Assembly (NCBI RefSeq): GCF_021462225.1
Contig: NC_061815.1
Span: 46,163,986 to 46,227,985, forward strand
DNA: 64,000 nucleotides
Source of the DNA: Girardinichthys multiradiatus
Taxonomy: Eukaryota; Chordata; Actinopteri; Cyprinodontiformes; Goodeidae
Direction: 5' to 3'
Below the pieces are notes generated by a model. It ran no database searches. It was not told the DNA's origin and saw only the letters and a list, made by a program, of their open reading frames with translations. The translations under genes were made by a program, and so were the position numbers. Shown here in pieces: positions 14,724 to 25,933 of this stretch. Each line of letters opens with the position of its first letter. Position 1 is the stretch's first letter.

Positions 14724-14855
14724 AAACACACACGCACATGCATGAACACACACACAGTCACACACACATATCCCCACAACCCATCACCCCTGATCACACT
14801 CAGACACACACACTCTCCCACGCACACACACATACGCACACAAACCCATAATTCC
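14724..14855. repeat. Imperfect (CA)n tract
   Basis: CA-rich, interrupted dinucleotide repeat on the plus strand. It leads directly into a C/T-rich tract. Confidence 0.85.
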
Positions 14856-15005
14856 CAACACCACCCCCCTCTCCCTCCTTCTCCGCCACCTCCTCCTGCC
14901 TCCCTGGGCTCACCCTCCCCTCCTCCTCCTCTATTCTCCATCTCTGCCCCCCCTTCCTCCCTCCCTCTCTCCTTTCCTCCTCCGCCACCGCCCCCCTCAG
15001 GTCAG
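14856..15005. repeat. Polypyrimidine (C/T-rich) tract ending in CAG
   Basis: About 150 bases on the plus strand are almost all C and T, with few interruptions, and end in CCCCCCTCAG followed by GT. Such tracts can act as an extreme 3' splice-site tract or form triplex DNA, but nothing in the sequence proves either. Open frames on both strands here are low-complexity (Pro/Ser-rich or Glu/Gly-rich). Confidence 0.7.
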
Positions 15006-16549
15006 TTAATAAGCGAGCCTGAGCCTGTGCCTCAGCTTGGCTGTCTGGAGGACATGCAGAGCAGTGTCTCCTGGGAATTGGCTCATGCAGAATGCTGCTC
15101 CACTGAGAGAATGGAATTTTACCCTCGCTAGGGCTCCCAGCCGCACTGCACGGCAGGAAACCTGACAGACATGCACACACAAGTGCACATGCATGCACAC
15201 CCACACGTGCTGCAGATCAGCACCAAAAAACATCCTCACACACCGGCGCAGCTGTCCCGGGAGTGTGTTTCGTGAGACATCTTCCTGTTCCCTTTAAGTA
15301 AAGTGACCACTACCTTAGAAAAACACTTATTTTCTCCCTGAATCATCAAGAAGCCATCATTAAGTTAATGGCGACACAGTCTTCCGGGACGTGAGGTAAT
15401 TGTCGATGATGCACAAAAGCTTCCTTATCACTAAAGACAATGTAAACAGACACAGCTACGAATGCAGGGACATCAGTGGGTACAGTGCAGCTAATGAGTT
15501 ACCCTGTAGATTCAGAGACAGTGGCTTTTCCTCACTTCTGTCTCAACTTCAAATGTTGAGAAAGTCCCCCCCCTTCCCTCTGCACCTCCACCTCCCCTTC
15601 TTTTTAGTCCTCTTCAAACCCACAGCTCCATCTATTGGTCTCAGTGCGTTATAGGGAAGAATCTTTAGGTACCGGAGAGCAAACACCGAACTACTGGAAT
15701 TGACTGAGACATAAACATACTCCAATATTATACCAAGCAAGGAACTACTTCCTGTAAATTAATTAGAGGTAATACAAGCATGTGTGGTTGAAACTGACCA
15801 AGAGGTGAAAATAGGTTTTTAGCACTGAAAAAGCACAAGAACAAAATCTCACCTATAACCCTTAATTTGGTTTTTAAATTAGCTTTCTCTCAGTCAGATT
15901 GTCTGCAAATGTGACATGTTTGGTTTCAGAGACTGTTTTTCAGGACAAAATGACAGAGGTCTGATGAATCATGGTGCCCAGCAATGCTGAGTATGATTCA
16001 TGCCTTCAGCAGGGTCGAATTTACCCAGAAAAACACTTCTTACACCATTAAACCACAACTGACAGGAAAAGAAATATGCCTTTTTCTCTTCGGTTAGGTA
16101 GATTATTAAAAAACAACAATATGGTATTAGTGATAATGACAGTCTTCTTCTTTAGGTTAAACTCATTTAAAAAAATCTATTCTCAATGGGATCTGTGGCT
16201 GCGGCACAAAAAAAAAAGCATTGTCTGACCAGGATCTCTGGGGAGAGATTCCAGCACCTTTATGTGTAGTTCACTGCCACCGATCCGATGGGATTAGCGC
16301 TTACACAGATTGTGAACTGATGTTTCAGGTTTGAACGGCAAATCTTGGTCCAACTACCTTACGGTCAAAATAAATAAGAAAGGACTTGGCTCACCAGACA
16401 CCTTAGAACAAAAAGTGATCTTTGTGTAGTTTAAATCTCCCACAAACACCAATAATTTTTCACCCTTAAAAATAAAATCTGCTGTAAATCCTATGGTAAT
16501 ATTTATTACCAAACTCAGATCTATAAAAGGGTTAATACACAATAACAGT
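15006..16549. other. Gene-free interval
   Basis: The first 200 bases are more GC-rich than the surroundings and lack simple repeats; the rest is AT-rich. No coding exon could be assigned. Confidence 0.35.
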
Positions 16550-17956
16550 AATGTAAGAAATGTAAAATACTTCAAAATCTTAATTGTATTTTGTGGGGAT
16601 TCTATTTCATAGACCAACACAAACATTATTGTGTAGAGGAAAGAACATAACACGTTTTTAAATGGCATAATGCAGTCAGCCTCTCTGACGCAATCCTTTG
16701 TACCACATTTTGTTTCAAAATACAGCTTCAGGTCTTTTTAAAAAATTGTCCTGATTCTTGATCGCAAAATAGCTCAAGATCATTCATATTAGATAGTAAG
16801 CTTATGTGAACCGCAATTTTCTAGTCTTGCCAAAGATTCTTAATTGGATGTAGATCTGAACTTTGACTCGGTCATTAAAAAGCATTAAAATGTTTTATCT
16901 AAAGCGTTCGATTATGGTTCTGGCTGTATGTTTAGTGTGATTGTTCTGCTGGAAAGTGAACCTCAGCCCCATTCCCATGTCTTTTGCTGCCTCTGAAAGT
17001 TTTTTTTTTGTTTTTTTTTCCAGAATCACCAAGCATTTTGCTCTATTTGTCAATGAACTCTGCTTCCCTGACCTTGTTAAAGAAGAGGCCCCACAGCATT
17101 ATGCTGTCACTACCATGTTTCTGTGAAGGCAAAGCATATTATAAGTAATATAACTAATGGACTGTTAGTTTAATAACACACATAGCATCTTGCATAACTG
17201 TAAAGTTTGATTTTGGTCTCATCTGGCATGATTGTGTTATGCAACATGTTACCTGTTCACTTTATAAATAGCAAATATTTGCTAACAGCCAAGTCTTTCA
17301 TAAAGGCCAGATTTTTGGAGAAAGCGATTAATATTCTTTAATCAACAGATTCTCCAACCTGAGCAGTGGATGTCTGCAGCTCCTCCAGAGCTGCCATAGG
17401 CCTCTTGGCTGTTTCTGTGATTAATGCTCCCCTTGCCTAGCCTATCAGTTTGCATTTGCATGCTTGTTTTGTGTCCATAAGATGGAATGAACAGAGCTGT
17501 GTGAGACGTTTGAAGCTTTGGATATTGTTTGATGACCCTGCTTTAAACTTCTCCACAACTTTCTCCATGACCTCATTGACCTATCAGCTGTGTTCCTTGG
17601 TCTTTATGATGCTGTTTGTTTACTAATGCATTCTAACAAAGCTCTGAGACGTTCACAGAACATCTGTATTTATATTGAGGTTAATAGACATACATGTATA
17701 GACTCCATTTACTAACCTCAGTTGATTGCAATGGATTTTATTTAGGGGTATCAGAGTAAAGTAGGCACAACACAATTTTCTGTATTTTACAAAATACTAA
17801 ATAAAAGCCATGTATAGTTATCCTTCCATGTCAGAACTATACACCACCTTGTGTTAGTTTATCAAAAGAAATTTAATGAAATACATTAAAGTTTGTAACT
17901 GTATCTCAACAAAATGTGAAACGATTTTAAGGTATGAATACTTTTGCAGGACACTG
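16550..17956 (-). mobile_element. Decayed Tc1-like DNA transposon
   Basis: Remnant of a teleost Tc1-like element with transposase on the minus strand. The right terminus reads AATACTTTTGCAGGACACTG and abuts a TA at 17957-17958, as expected for this superfamily. The left end is degraded (about 16550) but keeps the internal inverted-repeat phrase CATAGACCAACACAAA. Minus-strand reading around 16820-16865 gives the DDE signature region DLHPIKNLW, in which the third catalytic Glu is Lys (codon 16839-16841). Stops and indels throughout leave no usable frame. Same family as the copy at 44510-45345. Confidence 0.75.
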
Positions 17957-18123
17957 TATTAGGTGTGTGGGTGTTTTTGTACTGGGAATAGCTGTTGGAG
18001 TAGATATGATGTGAAAACAATCCCTGTGAATATAAATGCTTATAAAAACCGAATATCATTATCTGCTTCCAAATGCACCATGACATGGTTGGGAAAATTG
18101 GGAAAATGGAGGAGTTCAATCAA

Positions 18124-18160
18124 GCACACACACACACACACATAAACACACACATACCAC
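18124..18160. repeat. (CA)n microsatellite
   Basis: A short CA-dinucleotide run with one interruption. Confidence 0.9.
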
Positions 18161-18316
18161 AGAAAGGAGCCCCTCTCTATGAAATGCTGAAGCCAATTCA
18201 ATAGTTTTACCACAAAATGTTCCAAATACAAACTGTGACACTTTGTACTCTTTTTTCTTAATGTAAATATTTCCCATCTGTAGCTTTTGTCAGGTGTATC
18301 ATACAGAGGTTATCAT

Positions 18317-18344
18317 TATATATATATATATATATATTTTTTTT
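18317..18344. repeat. (TA)n followed by T-run
   Basis: About ten TA units, then eight T residues. Confidence 0.9.
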
Positions 18345-19754
18345 CTCTGTCTCATGGAGCGTCTTCAGTGGAAAAAGCCAAGGCTGTCTCAGCTCTGGCT
18401 GTTTGTAGTGCAGCATGCCAAGACAGCAGTGCTCTCTTTGGGATTTAGCCTTTCAAAAGTCCTCATCAGATTTGCAGTGCAGCCGTACTTCTGCTGCCTG
18501 CCACCCCCACATCCCTACCCACCGACACCACCACTACCACATCTCCACATCCCTCAACCCAACCTCCCCTCTCTTCCCCATCAACTTCCTCCTCCCCCTT
18601 CTCTCCTCTTCTCTCTGTGCTCACTCTGCTGCAGATGTTTTGGATATACATTTTCTTGTTGAAGAAACTTTGCCAACTGCAAAGCACCAACATAATACTC
18701 TTCAGCTGCTGGTGTGGTGAAGCTGGCCAGTGAGTGGTAAACTACATTGTTCAAACTGGGGCCAACATTTCTCAGACACTGAGAGGTTGAGAAGAGGTTG
18801 TCCCACTGGATTCCAAAGTGCAGAAACTGGGAGATCTGCTCTAATTCTGCTGGGTTTGGATTCACAGTTCTTCAATGTTTTGTACTACAATTAATGCAGG
18901 TTGGACCAACCCGTATACTAGCTTGTTTGTTGTATGATCTGGCACCACAACAATTCAGGTACAAGACTTCTCACATAAAAGAAGAGAGACAGTTTCTGCA
19001 CATAATAGGGGACACGTACCCCTTCCACACAGGAAATGTCCCTGTTTTAACACATTTTGATTGTTCGCTATTATCATGAGTTTTAATTATGCCCTAAGAA
19101 ATGATTTGGCTTTGAGGAAGTTCTAAGGTACCTAAAAGAGTTAAACTGAATCAGGCTGGAATTGATTTACAGAAGTACTGGCTCAGTAATGAGCTTCAAC
19201 ACAGACAGTGGTTTAGATTTTTTGCCAAAATGTTTTCTTTTATTTAATTGCATAAATATAGTGTAGACAGGAGACTTCTCTTACATTTATTTTCATTGAG
19301 CAACATGAACAAAATGTTCATTATGGGTCAAATCCAGTACTTATGTTTTACAAAATACATGCTTGCAGACAATTCCTCTTTTGTACAGACTAGTAGCAAG
19401 TTAACAACGGTTCTGTTTTTCAACTTGAACAACTAACTTGAACATCTTGTGAACTCTGGCAGCATATAGATGTTTGCAGTAGAAACTTTAATTGGAGTGG
19501 CTACTAATTGCCAGCATGAAACCAATGTCTTCAGTAAAGCCCTGACTATAGTAATTAGCTGCCTAAGTCGTTGCCACATGGCAAAAATCAAAATTTAAAC
19601 TGTTACTTTTCTAATTTCCTGTAGAGGCTAGCTGCGCTACATTGCTAATGCTAACAGGAATGAGTGGAAATTTAATTACAGCTGTATTGAGTAAATTTCC
19701 CCTTTTTTAACTAGTATTTTTTTATAGCCTATTTTAGCCTCTGCTTTAAGATTT

Positions 19755-19840
19755 AATGTCTTTGGCAAAGTCGCAGTAGTAAATAAGAATGTTCTCCAGC
19801 CTGGTAAAATAAAGATAAAATAAATAAAAACAAATAAAAC
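19755..19840 (+). mobile_element. LINE 3' tail fragment
   Basis: TAAATAAGAATGTTCTCC, followed by CTGGTAAAATAAAG and an AAATA-rich tail, matches the 3' end of common teleost LINEs (recall). The fragment is 5'-truncated. Confidence 0.5.
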
Positions 19841-19925
19841 CATGGGGTATGAGTTTGTTTTTGTAGTATATTATATTCATGAAGTAATTAAATTGTCCTT
19901 AGATATGAGTGTATGTGTGTGCATG

Positions 19926-19993
19926 GTTGCTCTGTGATGGACTGGTGACCTATCCAGGGTTTAGCTGGTATAGACGATGGATGGGTGGATATT
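19926..19993 (+). repeat. L2/SINE-tail fragment
   Basis: TCTGTGATGGACTGGTGACC and TATCCAGGG, followed by GATGGATGGGTGGAT, resemble the tail shared by the SINE copies here and fish L2-type LINEs. Only the last 70 bases remain. Confidence 0.55.
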
Positions 19994-21236
19994 AAGTACA
20001 AATGTTTACTACAGCTGATTTCTAGAATATGGCATATGATAGATATTGTTTAATGGAGGCATATATCCACATTTACTTACAGTAGAATAATGACAACAAT
20101 ATAGCAAACATTGATTGTCAAAACAAGTGTAAAACATCTCCCTGGTAGTTATGAACTGACTCATAGTTGGTAAGAATAATTAAGATTTTGTGGCAGCTGT
20201 GGCCTTTACTCACAATAACCAGACTGGAGATGGACAGAGATAGCAGAGGGGTTGGACAGGTAGCAAAGGTTCCAAGGTCCAAAATCAAACTATGTTGAGG
20301 ACTAATAGCTACTGCATATGGGGTGCCATGTGCCATCCTGAGTTAAGTAAAATTAAGTTGCTATGAACTTCAGCTTAAGTGAAGTTGGGGTGGATTGGCT
20401 TAAGGCCTATCAGCCTCAGCACTACCCCATTTCCTGTGTTAATTTGTTCTCTTAATATCTAGTGAAACTGACAGGTTAGCTTTAAGAACCACAAAACCTT
20501 CATCAGTGTCAGGACAACATATAGCTCTGAAAGCCAGAGGTTGATTTTTTTATCTTGTCCGAATGAAAGAAACTCTTACATAGGAGCATGTTGTGGAACT
20601 TGTTACCCAGGCAACTAGCCCGGTTGGTCTGAAAAAAACAACATAAATTGAGCATAACTTCTTAACAACATATAGGCAGACGGGGGGAATGCTTGTTACA
20701 TTTTTCCCAGACAATTTATCAAATTATATGGTTGCAACACACAAAGTCATGATTGTTTGATTTATTTCAGAGACAAGCCTAGTCTAAGTAGACTGGTGTT
20801 TAAGAACCTCCAAACAGTATTTTGTATAAAAATAGGCATTCTATTTGAAAGAATGAAACTTCTATAAAAGTCCTGTTTCAGATTAAATTAAGTAGCTGCT
20901 TCTTTAACATCTTTATCAACTCATATTTATCCACAGCTCTGTATAGCAAAGCATCCCCGCAAGCATCTTCATCTTTAGGTTGAGTATTTTTGCTCCATAT
21001 TTTGGTCTGTTCCAGTGATCAGTAAACATCGGTACCACCAAGATCAATCAATAATTATGTGGATGATATCCTTCAGTCTTTCTATAAGTGTTTATATGTT
21101 TCTTTTTTTTTTTTACCAGCAACTGTTTTGCAGGGAGGGTGAGGCTGATATGACCAAACTTGATGTTCAGGAGAGAAAGAAAGAAAAATAGCTGGCTGTG
21201 TTGCTACCATCCCCCATCTCGTAGGCATGGCAGCAG

Positions 21237-21345
21237 TCTTACACACATGCGCCTGCACTTACACACACCAGCTCACGGACACACATACACACAAATACAC
21301 ATCCATTCAAAGCACACACACATAAATGTGCACATACGCATACAT
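21237..21345. repeat. CA-rich imperfect repeat
   Basis: Interrupted (CA)n on the plus strand, followed by a short (CT)n at 21357-21370. Confidence 0.85.
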
Positions 21346-22442
21346 GCACAGCCCATCTCTCTCTCTCTCTGCTACCTGATGTGCAGCAGAGAGAATATTC
21401 TAGAAACCAAACACGATGAATGTTTTTTTTTTCTAGTATTCTTACAAAACAGGTCTTAATTCTAATTAAATCCATGCATGTCTTGTGTAAAAAAACCTGC
21501 TCAGTTTAGTCTCAATGTTCAAAATTAGGATAGGAAAGTTTGCAAGTAAAGCTTCAGTGCTGGATGCAAGAAATGTTTTAGGAGTCAGTGTTTGAAGGCA
21601 GAGAGTTTGTGATGATCTGTGGAGGTCCTGCTACCCTCACTGCACCAACACACACACTGCAGCTTAGGGTGAATTCACTCCAGCTATCCAAGGTCATTCC
21701 TTGGAAAGTTCATGATTTACTTTTCAAAGATGTTTAAAGCACTTGAGCATTAACAAATACCAATACAGCCATTTTTGTTTTATTATAATGAAGCAGAGAG
21801 GCACATTCAGGTAGATTTGCTTGCTTTGTTCCATTGTTCTTGAAGTGTGGCTGGTTCTCCTGCAAAAAACCAAACTCTTTTAAGGGATTTCACATCAGAT
21901 GATGGCTTCTCATTTGCTTTAAGGATATTTTTTACAATTTTGCAACAAATTCTCTATTTTATAAAATATAATTGCACTTAGTAACAATCTGGTTGCCAAG
22001 TGCAAATACAAACACAGCCCAGATAACAGAAGGTAAAACATTAAGACAGAGAAAAGTAAATAAAAGCATAAGAAAAATCCTGTACACTAATATATTTCAT
22101 TCCATTCAATCTTGATCTGTCTTGGGTATTTGTGTATACCTTTCAAACTGTTTACCTCTCAAGCCTAACATGATGGACCACAGGAGTCATTGACATTAAA
22201 ATCTGAAGGCTCGACTTAAATTTCTTTCACATTTTACATTTACAGTTTCATAAAAAACGGGTTTCCCCTGTCACAGATCAAGCAAAGACTGGTTTGAATA
22301 GCTTTTTCCCCTCAATAATTGAAAACTGTATTTTTATTTGACAAGTTCAACAAGTAAAAATAACTCTTCTGATCTATTTTAAAACTGATCATTCCTAATA
22401 CCTCATTAAAAATTTTATTATCCATTTAAAATAGTAGGAATG

Positions 22443-23384
22443 TGTCAGGATCTGACAGTTTTGGCATTGTTTTGGGTTTTGTTGTAAAGTATTTTCCCTT
22501 ATGTTGTGATTCTTAGTTTGGTTATAGTTTCTGTCATTTATTCTTTCTTATTTATTAGTCCACCCACTCACTAGTTTACTTATGTTCTTCTGTGTTCTAA
22601 CTTTCCTTCACTCATGTCCCTTAGTAGTTCCTCCCCTTGTCCTTAGATCCCCTTCAGTTATTGTTTACTCTGACGTTTGTTTCCCTTTAAATTAGTTGTT
22701 CACCCCAGCGTTGCTTGTAGTAGAGTTCCCTCCCATGTTAGTTCTGTATATTTATTTTGTCTTCCTCGGTTTATTTATTCTAGTATAGTTCTCCATGTTA
22801 GTCCATTATGTTGCAGTTCCTTTCTGGCAGTTAGTTGTATTTGATTATTTGCTCCAGCTAGGTTTAGTTTCCACTTATTGTTTTTGTTTAGGTTATCTAT
22901 TATCTTAGGTCTTCGCATTCTCTGCATCCCCTGCTAGTTCTGTATTTATTGTCTCTTTTTACCCAGTCTCCCACTTCCTGGTTTCTAGTTTGTTTACGTT
23001 TTCAGTCTAGTTTAGTTCCTCATGTCCCTGCATTCCCTCTGCTCTGTTGTCATAGTAACCACTCATTCCCTCAGTCTCTACAGCTGGTCCTCGCACCTGT
23101 TTCCACTATTTCTCTGATCACCTTAGCCTTCCTTTCATTGGTCCATTCTCCTCCTCTCCCTGTTTATATACCTGGTTGTACTCATCGTTCCCCGCTGGTT
23201 CCTTGTGTCATGTCCCGTCTCTCCTCGAGCTCCTCATGTTCTCCTGTTTTTGTGCTACGGAGTATTTCCTCCCAGCGGCATTGTAGGTGCTGATTTCAAG
23301 CCTTATTAAAACTAGCCTTCTCTGAACACGCTGCTGCCCAGCTCTTGTCTGCATTTTGGTCCACTACAGCCACAGACGTTGACA
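22443..23384 (+). mobile_element. Solo LTR, probably Ty3/gypsy, with 5-bp TSD
   Basis: This 942-bp segment begins TGTCAGGATCTGACA and ends CGTTGACA, so it has the TG...CA ends of an LTR. It is flanked by a perfect 5-bp duplication, GAATG, at 22438-22442 and 23385-23389. A TATATA at 23165-23170 and ATTAAA at 23305-23310 fit U3 and R signals on the plus strand. No internal coding region adjoins it, so it is a solo LTR left by recombination between two LTRs. The same TGTCAGG start and TGACA end occur in the gypsy LTR at 25934-26705, which suggests a related family. The 114-codon frame inside it is not a gene. Confidence 0.85.
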
Positions 23385-23460
23385 GAATGGACTAACACTT
23401 TGCAAAGACTCAGTGAACATCTGTAAATCCCTGAGTTCATATTGTCTTCATGTTCATGAT

Positions 23461-23553
23461 TTAGTGCCTTTTGGCCAGGACTCCCTTGGTAAAGAGGTTT
23501 TTAATCTCAATGGGACATTTTCCTGGTTAAATAAAAATAAAATTGAATAAAGA
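23461..23553 (+). mobile_element. LINE 3' tail fragment
   Basis: TTTTTAATCTCAATGGGAC, followed by CCTGGTTAAATAAA and an A-rich tail, is a widespread teleost LINE 3' terminus (recall). Confidence 0.6.
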
Positions 23554-23874
23554 TTGATAATGTGACTCAAATCATAGAGTGCAAGTCTAGGTCAAGTCTA
23601 AAGTCTTTGCTTACACAACTTAGATGTGACTCGAGATCAAGTCTTAGTCTTGTAATCAGATCTGTGCCACACTCACAGTTATTGTGTTATTGTGAAGTTA
23701 GACAAATGAATAAAATAAGTTGTACAGTCATGTGATTGACAGCCTCTATGTTTTTCTAACATTTTTGGAAATATGAATATTTAATGTAAATTTGACCAAT
23801 TTTCAAAAATGTGATAACAATAAAAACTGAATAAAGGCCTTTGCAAATTATCTTAAAATTATAATAAAAATGCA

Positions 23875-24240
23875 ATTCCCGGTGAGGAATAAATTAGGAC
23901 ACACATTTATTCTCATATAAAATGGCTAAAATTACATGCAGGCATACGACATCAACTGCACAGTATTAGAACATCCTTACCCAGGTTTTGAAGGAAGTTT
24001 TGAAGTATTTGTGTTTAAGACTCAGACATTTAGTTTGGTTTTCTGAAGTAAGAGTGAACACTTGGGTAGCCTTCAAAAAGAGAACTATTGCAGCTTATGA
24101 GGCTTGTGAGGTATTTAAATAGGTCTCAAAAGAATTTCAAATCAGTCATTTCATTGTACAGAAAATAGTCTACAAGTGGGGACTATTCAAAACAATTTTC
24201 GAGATGCCCAGGTCTCACAATCTAAGCAACTTCACCTTGA
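23875..24240 (+). mobile_element. Tc1-like transposon remnant (N-terminal part)
   Basis: Plus-strand translation around 24075-24235 gives an interrupted Tc1-type N-terminal DNA-binding domain: a VSKEFQISHFIVQKIVYKW-like helix-turn-helix, then a PRSHNLSNFT segment in place of the usual GRPRK linker. One in-frame stop is visible near 24120. The catalytic part is missing, and a gypsy gag-pol fragment follows directly, so the element was probably cut by that insertion or by a later deletion. Confidence 0.5.
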
Positions 24241-24251
24241 AATCACAGAAA

Positions 24252-24425
24252 GACAGAGACGCAGGCTTACAAGACAATGTTTTTTATTGTGGTTCACCTG
24301 ACCACTTCGTAGCATCTTGTCCTGTTTGTCCTGGGCAGTCAAATGGCAGGGTCCACAAGCTAAACGAGGAAACCATAAGGAAGAGATTTCGTTTTACATG
24401 TTTCCAGTATCTCAGGGTTCTATAG
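24252..24425 (+). pseudogene. gypsy gag C-terminal fragment (zinc knuckle)
   Basis: Contains a CCHC-like knuckle around YCGSPDHFVASCP at about 24287-24325. The first Cys of the motif is replaced and the usual Gly before His is Asp, so the zinc knuckle is degenerate. In this family the knuckle packages the element's RNA in the virus-like particle. The frame opens inside Tc1-like sequence, so it is a chimeric accident, and it ends before the pol fragment. Confidence 0.65.
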
Positions 24426-24501
24426 TTTTAGGCTTCCCGTGGTTAAAGAAACATAATCCTCACAGGTTAAAGTACAGGATGAAATAATAGATTTATCTTG
24501 T

Positions 24502-25302
24502 GTGCCCACTGAATACCATGATTTAAAGAGAGTTTTTAGTAAAGATAAGGCTTTGTCTTTACTCCCCCATAGACCTTATGACTGGGCCGTCGATCTTCTT
24601 CCTGGTGCCCCTCTGCAGTCCAGCAGACTGTACAATATCTCACATCCCGAGCGAAAATCAATGGAAAATTACATTAATGACTCTTTAGCTGCAGGAATTA
24701 TTCAGCCTTCCTCCTCACAACTTGGGGCAGGATTTTTCTTCGTAGGTAAGAAGGACGGTTCACTACTGCCCTGTATTGACTATAGAGGTTTAAATCAGAT
24801 CACGATTAAGAATAAATACCCACTTCCTCTCATAACGTCCGCTTTTGAACCGGTCCATGGTGCTACAATATTCTCCAAATTAGATCTCAGAAATGCTTAC
24901 CATCTTGTCAGGATCTGCCAGGGGGACAAGTGGAAGACGGCCTTCAAAACACCGTTGGGCCATTTCGAGTACTTGGTCATGTCATTTGGACTGTGCAATG
25001 CTCCTGCTGTTTTCCAGGCTTTAGTCAATGACGTTCTCAGAGACTTTCTGAAAATTTTTGTTTTCGTGTACCTTGATGATATTTTGATTTACTCCAAGGA
25101 CATTGAGGAGTATCGCACACATGTTTGCCAGGTACTTCATCGTCTCCTGGAGAACCACCTGTTTGTTAAGGCCGAAAAGTGTGAATTTCATCACCCGTCT
25201 GTCACATTTTTGGGCTACATCCTCAAGGGTGGACAGGTACGTTCTGATCCAGAAAAGATAAGGGCAGTTCTGGAATGGCCTGAACCAGACAGGTTTTGCT
25301 AA
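24502..25302 (+). pseudogene. gypsy pol fragment: reverse transcriptase
   Basis: A 266-codon open stretch carries recognisable gypsy RT blocks in order: a palm motif (LDLRNAYH), the substrate-binding region ([11 protein letters not shown]), the catalytic YLDD box (about codons 191-194) and the FLGYIL connection motif. In an intact element this enzyme copies the RNA genome into DNA in the cytoplasmic particle. The frame begins in the middle of pol with no protease upstream. It breaks near 25290, where a short deletion shifts the frame just before the NFYRHFI block that normally follows. It is therefore a pseudogene despite an apparently intact active site. Confidence 0.9.
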
Positions 25303-25690
25303 CTTCTATAGGCATTTCATTAAGGACTATAGTATCATAGCTGCACCCCTCACCGCACTAACTTCGTCTAAGGTCTCGTTTTCCTGGTCATCTCAAGCCG
25401 AAGTGGCTTTTCAGGCCCTAAAAGTAAAGTTCTCACAAGCCCCTATCTTAGTTCACCCCGACTCCTCAAAACAGTTTATCCTGGAAGTTGATGCTTCTGA
25501 CATCGGTGTGGGGGCTGTTCTTTCTCAGAACTCTGAGGAGGGGAAACTTTCGCCTCGCTTCAGTGGTCCTTACGAAATTGAGACCCTTATCAGCCCCTCT
25601 GTGGTTCGGCTTCGCCTTCCAGCAAGCCTTCGTATTCACCCTACTTTCCATATCTCTCGGATTAAGCCGGTGGTTCGTGCCCTCCGGCCG
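25289..25690 (+). pseudogene. gypsy pol fragment: RNase H start fused to integrase C-terminus
   Basis: In frame +2 the text runs through NFYRHFI and the beginning of RNase H ([17 protein letters not shown]). At about 25550 it jumps directly to the integrase GPY/F-type tail ([11 protein letters not shown], then [15 protein letters not shown]). The rest of RNase H and the whole zinc-binding and catalytic integrase region are absent. The junction lies at a Lys-Leu pair that occurs at both sites in related elements, which suggests a microhomology-mediated or template-switch deletion. A further frameshift near 25675 separates it from the chromodomain. Confidence 0.85.
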
Positions 25691-25923
25691 AACCCCCACC
25701 GCCCATCCTGGACCGGCAGGGACACCCAGTCTACACGGTCCAACGGATCGTGGACTCTTGTCGGCGGGGTCGGGGTTGGCAGTACCTCGTCAATTGGGAG
25801 GGTTACGGTCCCGAGGACCGCTCTTGGGTGTCCCCGTCCTTCATTTGTGATCCATCTTTGATAAAGGGCTATCGTGCTTCACTTTCTTCTACTTCGTCTG
25901 GGCTGCCAGGCGACGTCTGTTGA
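25681..25923 (+). pseudogene. gypsy integrase chromodomain fragment
   Basis: Frame +1 gives YTVQRIVDS, then [18 protein letters not shown] and ICDPSLI, ending at a TGA at 25921-25923 directly before the polypurine tract. This is a canonical chromodomain core (aromatic residues and an LVNWEGY-type motif). In chromoviruses it sits at the integrase C-terminus and is thought to steer integration to marked chromatin. It is out of frame with the GPY part upstream, so it would not be translated as part of pol here. Confidence 0.85.
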
Positions 25924-25933
25924 GGGGGGATGA

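Larger units (their letters stand above)
17957..22437. other. Mostly unique sequence with small repeats
   Basis: Contains the (CA)n, (TA)n and LINE-tail fragments listed separately. No host exon was recognised. A CT-rich segment lies at 18495-18605. Confidence 0.4.

Noticed and set aside
14705..15204. Gly/Glu-rich and Pro-rich frames on both strands
   Set aside because: Low-complexity translation of the CA and CT tracts.
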